Shown here in pieces: positions 8,785-18,080 of a stretch of 64,000 bases of DNA; positions within the stretch are counted from its first letter, which is position 1; each line of letters begins with the position of its first letter. The stretch spans positions 57,305 through 121,304 of the forward strand of contig JAHBVV010000023.1 in assembly GCA_019637335.1 (NCBI GenBank), read 5' to 3'. The translations under genes and the position numbers were made by a program. The stretch is from Candidatus Hydrogenedentota bacterium (GTDB lineage Bacteria; Hydrogenedentota; Hydrogenedentia; Hydrogenedentales; JAEUWI01). A model generated the notes under the pieces. That model saw nothing but the letters and a program-made list of their open reading frames with translations. It was not told where the DNA came from and did not search any database.

Positions 8785-10464
8785 TCAGGCCTTCTGGCGC
8801 TCCTTGATCGAAATAAGCGCCTTCATCACACCCGAAAGATCCGCGCTCCGATTCACGCCGCCGAACGCGTCGTGCACCTGCATATACAGCGCGTACAGCT
8901 CGTCGTATACCGCGCCATGCGCCGGATCCGGGCTGTACTGGATCTCCTTCACGCCCGTCATCGCCTGCTGCGCCGCCTCGTAGCTGTCGTAGCCGCCACG
9001 GGCCGATCCCGCGATCACCGCCGCGCTCAGCGCCGAACCCAGCGCGCAGGTTTGATCCGAGGAGGACACCTGCATCGTGCAGCCCGTGATATCCGCGTAG
9101 ATCTGCATCAGCATCGGATTCTTCTCGGCAATCCCGCCGCAACACACGATCCGGTCCACCGGCACGCCATATTCCTTGTAGCGTTCGATGATCGCACGCG
9201 CACCGAAAGCCGTCGCCTCGATGAGCGCGCGGTAAATATCGGCCTGCGTCGTATACAGCGTCTGGCCGAGAAGCAATCCCGTCAACTTCGGGTCCACCAG
9301 CAGGCAGCGGTTCCCGTTGTTCCAGTCCAGCGCCAGCAGACCAGACTGCCCCGGTTTCTGCTTCGCCGCCTCGTTCGTCAGCGCCAGATGCAGGTTCCCG
9401 TCGCCCTGGCAGACCACCTCCACGAACCACTTGAAGATGTCGCCCACCGCCGACTGCCCCGCTTCCAGGCCATAGTGGCCGGGCAGGATCGAACCGTCCA
9501 CAATGCCGCAGATCCCGGGGATATCGCGGAGCTTCTCCGTGTTCGGAGCCACGGTGCAGTCGCAGGTCGACGTGCCCATGATCTTCACCAGCACCCCCGG
9601 CCGCACGCCCGCGCCCACCGCGCCAAGGTGCGCGTCGATGGCGCCCACCGCAATCGGAATACCCGCCGGCAGCCCCAGCTTCGTCGCCCAGGCGTCGCAC
9701 AGAGAACCCGCCGGCGTCGCCCCGTCGTGCGCCTTCTCAAACAACCGGTCCCGCAACGCCGCCAGCTTCGGATCCAGCATCGCCAGGAATTCTTTATCCG
9801 GAAGCCCGCCCCACTCGTCGCAATACAGGCACTTGTGGCCCGCCGCGCAGACGCCCCGCACAATTTTCGCCGGGTCCGTCACGCCCGCGAGCACCGCCGG
9901 GATGTAGTCCGCGCACTCCACCCAGCTGTGGGCGGCGTCAAACACCTTCGGATCGGCGTTCAGGCAATGCCAGATCTTCGACCAGAACCACTCCGACGAA
10001 TAGGTCTCCCCGCATTTCGCCAGGAAGTGCGGGCGGTGCTCGAAGCCCAGCGCCGTGATACGCGCCGCCTCCTCCGCCGACGTGTGGTCTTTCCAGAGCC
10101 ACGCCTGCGCGTTAAGATTGCCCTCAAACGCCGGGTTCATCGCCAGCGGAACACACGCCGCATCCACCGGAATGGGCGTCGACCCCGTGGTGTCCACTCC
10201 GATCCCGATCACCCGGTCCGGCGCGAACCCGTCGTACCCCTTCGCCGCCGCCAGCGCCCCCGTCACCGTCGCCTCAAGCCCCGCCACGTAGTCCGCCGGA
10301 TTCTGCCGCGCCAGGTTATGATCCGCGGGGTCCAGAAGGATCCCCTGATGGCCCGACGGGTATTCAAACACCTTCGCCCCGGCCTCGCGCCCATTCGAAC
10401 AATCAACAACCACCGCGCGCACCGAGTTGGTGCCATAGTCGACGCCTATGGTAAAGGATTTCAT
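8785..10464 (-). CDS. araB: Ribulokinase (AraB-type FGGY kinase)
   Basis: A 559-residue carbohydrate kinase of the FGGY family. It would phosphorylate L-ribulose, or a related ketopentose or pentitol, with ATP in the cytoplasm. The N-terminal phosphate-binding loop is VDYGTNSVRAVVVD. GIGVDTTGSTPIPV, WLWKDHTSAEEA and the late ATP-site signature CCGGIAEKNPMLMQI are typical of AraB. Length matches AraB (about 560) rather than the shorter xylulokinases. The ATG at 10464 follows AGAGGAAAGCC. It lies downstream of an RraA-like gene and an MBL hydrolase on the same strand, so a small sugar-acid/pentose operon is likely. The isomerase and epimerase of the classic arabinose pathway are not in the window. 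Confidence 0.9.
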   Translation of the reverse strand: MKSFTIGVDYGTNSVRAVVVDCSNGREAGAKVFEYPSGHQGILLDPADHNLARQNPADYVAGLEATVTGALAAAKGYDGFAPDRVIGIGVDTTGSTPIPVDAACVPLAMNPAFEGNLNAQAWLWKDHTSAEEAARITALGFEHRPHFLAKCGETYSSEWFWSKIWHCLNADPKVFDAAHSWVECADYIPAVLAGVTDPAKIVRGVCAAGHKCLYCDEWGGLPDKEFLAMLDPKLAALRDRLFEKAHDGATPAGSLCDAWATKLGLPAGIPIAVGAIDAHLGAVGAGVRPGVLVKIMGTSTCDCTVAPNTEKLRDIPGICGIVDGSILPGHYGLEAGQSAVGDIFKWFVEVVCQGDGNLHLALTNEAAKQKPGQSGLLALDWNNGNRCLLVDPKLTGLLLGQTLYTTQADIYRALIEATAFGARAIIERYKEYGVPVDRIVCCGGIAEKNPMLMQIYADITGCTMQVSSSDQTCALGSALSAAVIAGSARGGYDSYEAAQQAMTGVKEIQYSPDPAHGAVYDELYALYMQVHDAFGGVNRSADLSGVMKALISIKERQKA

Positions 10465-10611
10465 GGCTTTCCTCTCTTCCGGTTCGGTAAATCCCCGTTA
10501 ATCGCGTACTTTACCACATCCCCCGCCGCCCCTACGACCGCCGAAGCCCGGAAGACGCGAAATCGCCTCTATCACGTCGGCTGCCCATCAAACGCGCCGC
10601 ACCCAGCCGCG

Positions 10612-11301
10612 TCAGTGCTCGATCCGGCGGCGGTGCGCCTCCAAATCGTACCCGTGCCGGCGCAGGTGCTCCAGCGTCTCCGCCTCGTCCGCGAGCACCC
10701 GATCGATCATGTCCGGCAGCCCCTCCAGCACCTGCTCCGGGATGGCTACCACCCCGTTGCAGTCGGCGTGTAACAGGTCGCCCGGGCGCACCACAAGCCC
10801 GCCCACTTCGACCGGGATATTCGCCTGCCCCACGTCAATATAGCCGTGCGACACCACCACGTGCTCGCTCCATACCTTCATTCCCATCGCATGGAGCGCC
10901 TCCAGGTCGCGCACCGCGCCGTCCGTGATAATGGCCGCCGCGCCCAGCGTCTGCACCTGCGTCCCCACGATTTCGCCCCAATGCGACGACCACCCCTTCC
11001 GGTGGCAACAATCTTTTACCACGCAAATCGCGGGCCTGGGCGATTCCGCGATGGCCTCGATCCAACGGAAGCGCTCGCGCGGATCGGGCGGATACGCCTC
11101 GTCATATTCCACGATCGTGCAGGTCGTCGCATACCCCACGACCCGGCCCAGATCGGGAAAGCGGCACTGGATCGGCGGGCCCATGTAGCCCTCCCGCCGG
11201 GGCCGGATCTTGAAACGCTCAATGGCGTTGGACACCGTCGGGCTGTCCACCGAGAGAAGTTTGGCCTCCAGCGCGGGATCCAGACGATTCGGGGTGCTCA
11301 T
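10612..11301 (-). CDS. RraA-like / HMG-aldolase-type protein
   Basis: A 229-residue member of the RraA/4-hydroxy-4-methyl-2-oxoglutarate aldolase fold. Family marks are SPTVSNAIERF at the N terminus, the glycine-rich GEIVGTQVQTLGAAAIITDGAVRD segment with the metal/substrate Arg-Asp pair, and the C-terminal VRPGDLLHADCNGVVAIP. Members act either as Mg-dependent aldolases/decarboxylases on oxo-acids or as RNase E inhibitors. With a sugar kinase downstream, the aldolase role is favoured here. The gene starts 31 bases after the MBL-fold gene stops, so the two are probably cotranscribed. The family is clear, the substrate is not. Confidence 0.85.
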   Translation of the reverse strand: MSTPNRLDPALEAKLLSVDSPTVSNAIERFKIRPRREGYMGPPIQCRFPDLGRVVGYATTCTIVEYDEAYPPDPRERFRWIEAIAESPRPAICVVKDCCHRKGWSSHWGEIVGTQVQTLGAAAIITDGAVRDLEALHAMGMKVWSEHVVVSHGYIDVGQANIPVEVGGLVVRPGDLLHADCNGVVAIPEQVLEGLPDMIDRVLADEAETLEHLRRHGYDLEAHRRRIEH

Positions 11302-11332
11302 AGCTGCCTTTCTATGCGCCGCGCCGGAGCGC

Positions 11333-12052
11333 TCAGCGCCACTCCATCAGCGCAATGTTCATGGCCTCTTCCACGCGCCGGCGGGGCTTGTGGCAATAGA
11401 TGATCCCGTGCCCCGGCAGCATCATATCCATATCCACCCGCGCAAACCGGATGAGCGACTGCAGGTACACCTTGCGGTCGAAATCGAAGGAGCCGCTCCA
11501 GCCGAAATGACCGGCGAGCAGCGTCCCGATGACGTCGCCGCTGATGCAGATCCGCTTCCCTTCGTGCTCGAAGAAAAACGCGGTGCACCCCATGCTGTGC
11601 CCCGGCAGGTGCATCGCCTCAAACGTCACGCCCAGCAACTCGAAGCGCTCGCCATCCTCCACCGTCCGGTCCACCCGGCAGGGCGTAAAGGTCTTGTGGT
11701 AGAGGTACCCGCAGCAGCGCTCGTCGCCCGCCGCCACCGCCTCCGCCGTCACCGGATGCGACACTAGCCTCACCCCCCGCGCTTGGAGCAGGTGCGCGCC
11801 CGCCGCGTGATCAAAATGCGGGTGCGTCAAAACACAATAGCGGATCGTGTCCGGCGACAGGCCCCAATACGCCATATTCGCGAAGATCTGATCCATCGTG
11901 TCGCCACAGCCGCTGTCGAACAGGATCAGGCCCTCGCCCGTCTCCAGGATATACGTATTCCCATCCTGGTAACCCGCGTCCACGCCGTCAAACGTCACCC
12001 CGTTCAAATCGCCGCCCACCTGGTACAAGCGCCGTAATATCTGCACATTCAC
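11333..12052 (-). CDS. MBL-fold metallo-hydrolase
   Basis: A 239-residue metallo-beta-lactamase-fold hydrolase. It carries the zinc motif THPHFDHAAGAH (HxHxDH), HLPGHSMG with the next metal His, SGDVIG with the bridging Asp, and GHGIIY with the last His. A complete set of metal ligands suggests an active enzyme. No signal peptide is visible. Families with this motif set include glyoxalase II-like thioesterases and lactonases. Placed just upstream of the RraA-like and ribulokinase genes on the same strand, it could hydrolyse a lactone or ester intermediate; that is inference. Confidence 0.85.
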   Translation of the reverse strand: MNVQILRRLYQVGGDLNGVTFDGVDAGYQDGNTYILETGEGLILFDSGCGDTMDQIFANMAYWGLSPDTIRYCVLTHPHFDHAAGAHLLQARGVRLVSHPVTAEAVAAGDERCCGYLYHKTFTPCRVDRTVEDGERFELLGVTFEAMHLPGHSMGCTAFFFEHEGKRICISGDVIGTLLAGHFGWSGSFDFDRKVYLQSLIRFARVDMDMMLPGHGIIYCHKPRRRVEEAMNIALMEWR

Positions 12053-12120
12053 CCTTCCAGGCGGGCGCCCGGGGAGAAACCGTATCCGCCGTGTAGTATT
12101 GAAAAACTAAACAGTCCGGA

Positions 12121-13506
<1,386 letters not shown>

Positions 13507-13604
13507 CCCTCGTCTCCCTTCACGTATTCGCCGGGGACGGCATCGCGCACCCCAGGCTCCGCGAAACATTGTAGCCCAAACCCGGGCTGGATTCCGAACC
13601 CTTC

Positions 13605-14375
13605 CTAACCGTTCACCATGGCGTCCCGCAGCGTCTGTATGGCCGCGGGAATATCCGGAAATTCCCATACATTGCGGCCCACCGTCGCCCCCGCCGCACC
13701 CGTGCGCGCCACCGCACGCATCATCTCCGCCGCCTGCTCCAGCGTGACGCATTTCGGACCGCCCGCCGCGACCACCGGCACCGGCGTCTGCGACACAATG
13801 TCACGAAACGACGCCTCATCGCCCGTGTACGGGACCTTGATCACGTCCGCGCCCTGCTCAAGCCCCATCCGGACCGCATAGAAAATGTCCTCGGGATCGT
13901 GGGTGACCGACGTCTTCTCATCGCCGCTGCTCAGGGTGTAAATGTGAGGTATCACCGGCAGGCCGTACTGCTCCGACTCCCGCACCACCCGCGCGAGATG
14001 CTCGATAAACCGGATCTCGCTCGGGCCTTTTAAGAACATCGCCACCGCAATCGCGTCCGCCCCCATCGCCGCCACCTCTTCCACGTGCGCGGAAAATGCA
14101 AACTCGCTCCACTCCGGGCGCAGCGCCATCGACTGGATGATAAACGGCACGCGCCCCGCCCACGGCGCCATGAACCGCATCGCAATCCCCTTGTTCATGG
14201 TGATCGCGTCCGGCCGCCCGGCCACAATCCGCTCCAGCGTCGGCCCCATCGTCCGGAGGCCCTCTGGAAGCCCGATCGGGTAGTTGATGAGGTGATCCAC
14301 CGCAACGCTGAGGATACGGCCGGAAGGATGCGTAAAAATGCGGTTCAGGCGGGTGCGCTTACCGAGGCTGGACAT
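13605..14375 (-). CDS. Class I aldolase of the DhnA/FbaB/LsrF type
   Basis: A 256-residue (beta/alpha)8 aldolase. AVDHLINYPIGL near the N terminus matches the DhnA-type opening, GADVIKVPYTGD carries the likely Schiff-base Lys, and VVAAGGPK plus GAAGATVGRNVWE form the C-terminal phosphate-binding loops. Related enzymes cleave fructose-1,6-bisphosphate, 2-amino-3,7-dideoxyheptulosonate precursors or autoinducer-2 phosphate; I cannot choose among them. No signal peptide. It stands on the same strand as the ribulokinase cluster, separated from it by the PKD protein. Confidence 0.85.
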   Translation of the reverse strand: MSSLGKRTRLNRIFTHPSGRILSVAVDHLINYPIGLPEGLRTMGPTLERIVAGRPDAITMNKGIAMRFMAPWAGRVPFIIQSMALRPEWSEFAFSAHVEEVAAMGADAIAVAMFLKGPSEIRFIEHLARVVRESEQYGLPVIPHIYTLSSGDEKTSVTHDPEDIFYAVRMGLEQGADVIKVPYTGDEASFRDIVSQTPVPVVAAGGPKCVTLEQAAEMMRAVARTGAAGATVGRNVWEFPDIPAAIQTLRDAMVNG

Positions 14376-15294
14376 GGATACGGCTCCTGGAGACGCTGAC
14401 TGGGGGCAAAAGGGACGCGCCGGAACCGGCGCGGCGCCCGCAAAGCGTAGCGAAGAGCGCCCGCGCGTTGCAAACCCCGTCCACCCACGAACGCCCCACC
14501 AGCCGCTTCAGTAACCTCATTCTCTGCGTTCTTTGCACGCTCTGCGGTTCCAGGAAAAGAAGCGTCACCGGAAAACCCCACCACCTGCTCCCCGCGCCGC
14601 GTCGCGGTGAATCCACCCGCCTCCAGCCTTCTTCCATCCGTACTGCTATCGGTGATTATCTTGTTCTTCCAGCAGATCTTTGCGCTCAAGAAACCCATAA
14701 CCATATGGCGTAAAGGCATTTACGAAGCAAAAATTCCAGGGAGATTTTCCGGGCCGTTCCGAGAAGTTCGTGGCCGGTATTTTTTTGACCACGGATAACA
14801 CCGATGACACGGATTGAAGCGACACCCTAATCAAACGAGAAGGACCAGCCCACCACCCGATCAACCCCGCTATAATTCCGACGCTCAACAATCCAAACAG
14901 GCCACCTTGGAAACAGCACGCAGCCGCCTGCACACCCCAACAACCGAAATTATCTTCTATCCGTGCCATCCGTGTAATCCGTGGTCACAAATCCAGATCG
15001 CGGTCAACGCCTGCTCCCGGCGCATTCGTGTGCATTGGTGTCCATTCGTGGTCAAAAACACACCCTCATTCAACCACACACTTCATCTGCGTACAAGAGT
15101 CATCCTCTGCGCTCTCTGCGTTCTCTGCGGTTAGAGCTATTCTCAGTTTTTCTTCGTGACCTTCGTGCCCTTCGTGGTGATCATTTCTTTGGTTGCGGCC
15201 CAAGGCTGCCCTATGCCCTTCGTGGTGATCTCTCTTTTGACTGGATTGTGGCCAGACGCAGCCCCGCATCCACGCGCATCCACCCCCAGCCCCC
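14376..15294. other. Gene-free, repeat-rich intergenic block
   Basis: No convincing gene. It holds period-9 arrays near 14520-14549, 14790-14815 (ACCACGGAT sense), 14958-14987 (ATCCGTGCC), 15105-15133 (CTCTGCGTT) and 15153-15182 (CTTCGTGCC), and a period-10 array near 15028-15059 (CATTCGTGTG). The middle part is a diverged copy of the 3.65-4.2 kb block. A short minus-strand frame around 14830-14969 shares about 30 residues (core GVQAAACCFQGGLFGL) with one around 3870-3990. That follows from the DNA repeat and is not enough to call a gene. Confidence 0.75.
14640..15200. repeat. Diverged long repeat, copy 2 (partner at about 3650-4205)
   Basis: Same orientation and same order of arrays as copy 1. 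This copy has a perfect TATAAT (in CCCGCTATAATTCCGAC) where copy 1 has TACAAT. The core CGCAGCCGCCTGCACACCCC is identical in both. It lies just downstream of the 3' end of the minus-strand CBM9-like gene, as copy 1 lies downstream of the helicase gene. Confidence 0.75.
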
Positions 15295-16077
15295 TCACTC
15301 CGCGAATCGAATCTCCGAAAAATACGCCGGCTGGTGAAAGTTCAACTCCCCCCCGATCTTCGACCACGACGCCCAGTGCGGGTGCGAGTTGTTCTCCGCG
15401 CACTTGTAAAAGTTCGCCCGCCACGTCTTCCCCGCCGCGCCGCCCAGATCGCCCAGATACGCCTCAAAGAGATTGAAAGGGATGTGGTACTCCACATGCC
15501 ACACCACGGGATCCGCCAGCTCCGGCTCCACCGTCTCCGGCATGGAATGGTAGATCGCAACCGACTGCGCCAGCTCCCACGGCACACGCCCCGGCTTCCT
15601 CAGGCTCTCTCCTGCCCAGGCCGGGTCCTCCTTGTACGAGAGCAGCATCGTCCCGCCGCAGTTGATTTCAAAATTGAAGTAACCCCGACCCGCGACGGGC
15701 TCCACAAAAAACTCCACGCACGCGTCCTCCCACACCTTCCCGTGGTATTCCGTCGCGATCGAGCGCACGTAGCGATCTTCCACCCGAAAATGCAGGTAAA
15801 GCCCCTGGTCGTCATAGACAACCTTCGCCTGGGTCCTCGGGCGGTGGCCGGATCCGTCCGCCCCGTAAAAGTGCGTTATTTCGAGCGCCGGCACGGACGC
15901 CCAGGCCGGTCCCTCCCAAGCCCCGTCAAGCGCCGGCGTCACCGGCGTCCGTGTGATCGTGTAGGCGGGCTTCTCCGCCGAAGCCGCCTCGCCCGCCCGC
16001 GCGGCGGCGGCTTCCATTGCCGCTGGAATGGTCATACAACATACTCCCAGAAATCGCAAAACACGCGCCATCGTCAT
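15295..16077 (-). CDS. Secreted CBM9-like carbohydrate-binding protein
   Basis: A 260-residue exported protein that resembles stand-alone carbohydrate-binding family 9-like (DOMON-fold) proteins. A signal peptide covers about residues 1-25. The opening repeat typical of the family (TPALDGAWEGPAWA), the strand YDDQGLYLHFRVED, EDACVEFFVEP and FNFEINCGG follow in order, and the end has WSKIGGELNFHQPAYFSEIRF. The ATG at 16077 is preceded by GGGAGGAA at 6 bases. The role is probably binding of polysaccharide-derived ligand at the cell surface; no catalytic residues are evident. Confidence 0.85.
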   Translation of the reverse strand: MTMARVLRFLGVCCMTIPAAMEAAAARAGEAASAEKPAYTITRTPVTPALDGAWEGPAWASVPALEITHFYGADGSGHRPRTQAKVVYDDQGLYLHFRVEDRYVRSIATEYHGKVWEDACVEFFVEPVAGRGYFNFEINCGGTMLLSYKEDPAWAGESLRKPGRVPWELAQSVAIYHSMPETVEPELADPVVWHVEYHIPFNLFEAYLGDLGGAAGKTWRANFYKCAENNSHPHWASWSKIGGELNFHQPAYFSEIRFAE

Positions 16078-16227
16078 GGTAGATTCCTCCCAGAGGCATG
16101 CGCGAACGCAACCTCCCGCTCCAGCCCGCGTGCATCCCCGCAACCGGACGCCCTGCGCGACCGGCGGAAACCATCATGGTACGCCGATCCGCCCCGCGCT
16201 GCAAATCCCTCCCCCGCGCGCCACCCC

Positions 16228-17931
16228 TCAGTCCCCGTTGTCCTCCGGATTCTTCATCAGCGCCAGGAACTCCGTGTAACTCTTCGCCGCCAGCACCTGC
16301 TCGGCCATGTCCGCACGGCGAAAACGGCGGGCAATCTCCGCCCCGATTTCCAGCTGGGCCCCCGGATCCTCTTCCGGAGTCAGCACCAGAAAAACCACGC
16401 TGGCGGGACGCCCGTCCGGCGCGTCAAAGTCAAGTCCAATCTCGCTCACACCCACCGCGACGATCGACTCCTTCAAGCCCGCCACGCGCGCGTGCGGCAG
16501 CGCCACGCCGTTGCCGATGCCGGTGGACATGGCGGTTTCACGCCTCCAGACCGCCGCCTCGATCGCGTCGAAATCCAGGCCATGCGCGTCGCACACCGCC
16601 TGGAGCAACTCCCCGATGGCCTCACGCCGCGCCGTGGACTCGAGCCTGCGGCGGAAGAACCGCGATCGGAGCGCATCCTGCAGACGCCGCGCCTTCGTGT
16701 GTTGCAATATCAGCCGCATGAGGGGCCCGCTCATCATCGATGTGACAATCGCCATCACCACCAGGGCAACAAAGAGCCGCTGCCGTATGATCCCCGCCTC
16801 CAGGGCCAGCAATCCAAGCACGATCTCCATCGCGCCGCGCGCGTTCATCGCAAAGCCCACCGCCCACGAATCACGCACCGGCATCCCGCCCCAACGCGCG
16901 CCGATCACGCCGCCAGCAAGCTTGCATGCGCAGGCGATCCCCAGGATCGTCGCCGCCAGCGCAAAATCGAAATGGGTCACGAAATTCACCTGGAGCCCGA
17001 TGCTGGCGAAAAACAGCGGCGCGAAGATGAACGACACAAACTGATCGATGACAACCCGCGTATGCTCGCGCATGTGGGGCGAATCCCCGATCGCAACGCC
17101 CGCCAGAAAAGCCCCGAATATCGCGTGAATTCCAATCCATTCCGCGCAGGCCGCCGCCAGCATCGCCAGAACAAACGCGAAACTTATCACCCCGCCGGGC
17201 CAGTGCGTATAGGCCTGGAGATACGGCAGAATGCGGTTGATCGTCCAGCGGCCCGCGGTCAACACCGCCCCCGCAAACAGCAGCGTCAGGATTACCGTCG
17301 CCGGGATGTTCTGCGCGTGGCCCGCCCCGCCGTCCATTAGACCCAGAATGACCGCGAATATCGTCCACCCGATAAGGTCGTTGAAAATCGCCGCGCTGAT
17401 CACGATCATCCCCAGATCGCTCCGGTAGAGATCGAGGTCCATCAGGGTCTTCGCAATAACCGGAAGCGCCGTAATGGAGAGCGCCGTCGCCAGGAAAAGC
17501 GCAAATACGAGCGGGTCCGCCCCCGCCTGCGCGCCCAGCGCCCCCGGCCAGTACCACGCGAGGGCAAAGCCGATGCCCAGCGGCACGACCATCCCCACCG
17601 TACCCACCTTCAGCGCAACCCGGCCCTGGCGCGCGATGCTGGAGAGATCCACCTCCATCCCGGCAACCAGCAGAAACAAAACGATCGCAACATTCACCAG
17701 CGCGTCAAGCGCGATCGCGTTGGGGCCCTGGGACGGAAAGAGCCAGGCGCTCCACTCCGGAAGGATCAGGCCCAGAACCGTCGGGCCCAGAAGCACGCCC
17801 GCAAGCAGCTCTCCGAGCACGGCCGGCTGCCGGAAACGTTGCGCAATCTCGCCCAGGGCGCGCGCCGCCCCGAGCAGAATGCCCAGGGCAAGAAAAAGTA
17901 CCACGATATTCTGGTGCGAGAGTTTATCCAT
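16228..17931 (-). CDS. CPA2-type cation/proton antiporter with C-terminal PTS EIIA domain
   Basis: A 567-residue protein. Residues 1-390 form about twelve membrane helices of the KefB/NapA-type Na+(K+)/H+ antiporter fold, including GELLAGVLLGPTVLG and the unwound helix region FLAGVAIGDS. Residues about 420-560 are a PTS EIIA type 2 domain with GNGVALPHARV, whose His is the phosphorylation site in authentic EIIA proteins. Such fusions suggest antiporter activity controlled by a phosphorelay. No PTS EI or HPr gene lies in the window. No strong Shine-Dalgarno precedes the ATG at 17931. A second antiporter is encoded directly upstream on the same strand. Confidence 0.88.
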   Translation of the reverse strand: MDKLSHQNIVVLFLALGILLGAARALGEIAQRFRQPAVLGELLAGVLLGPTVLGLILPEWSAWLFPSQGPNAIALDALVNVAIVLFLLVAGMEVDLSSIARQGRVALKVGTVGMVVPLGIGFALAWYWPGALGAQAGADPLVFALFLATALSITALPVIAKTLMDLDLYRSDLGMIVISAAIFNDLIGWTIFAVILGLMDGGAGHAQNIPATVILTLLFAGAVLTAGRWTINRILPYLQAYTHWPGGVISFAFVLAMLAAACAEWIGIHAIFGAFLAGVAIGDSPHMREHTRVVIDQFVSFIFAPLFFASIGLQVNFVTHFDFALAATILGIACACKLAGGVIGARWGGMPVRDSWAVGFAMNARGAMEIVLGLLALEAGIIRQRLFVALVVMAIVTSMMSGPLMRLILQHTKARRLQDALRSRFFRRRLESTARREAIGELLQAVCDAHGLDFDAIEAAVWRRETAMSTGIGNGVALPHARVAGLKESIVAVGVSEIGLDFDAPDGRPASVVFLVLTPEEDPGAQLEIGAEIARRFRRADMAEQVLAAKSYTEFLALMKNPEDNGD

Positions 17932-18080
17932 GAACTGAAATTCTGGTTATTCCGCTCGCGCGACAACCGCGCATGGGTTCACAATATGCAATCATCGCCT
18001 CGGACGGCCCCCTGCTTCCACCGGCCGCGCTCGTTTGCCGGGCGCGCCGAGAGATGCGCCGTACGCGCCTCGCGCGCCGA

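Noticed and set aside
8872..10773. 633-residue plus-strand ORF opposite the ribulokinase gene
   Set aside because: Antisense to a well-supported FGGY kinase and of shadow composition (Arg/His/Pro/Ala).
14646..14969. 107-residue minus-strand ORF sharing a ~30-residue core with one at 3739-3990
   Set aside because: The similarity is fully explained by the duplicated DNA block. Surrounding residues translate arrays, and no ribosome site or start agrees between copies.
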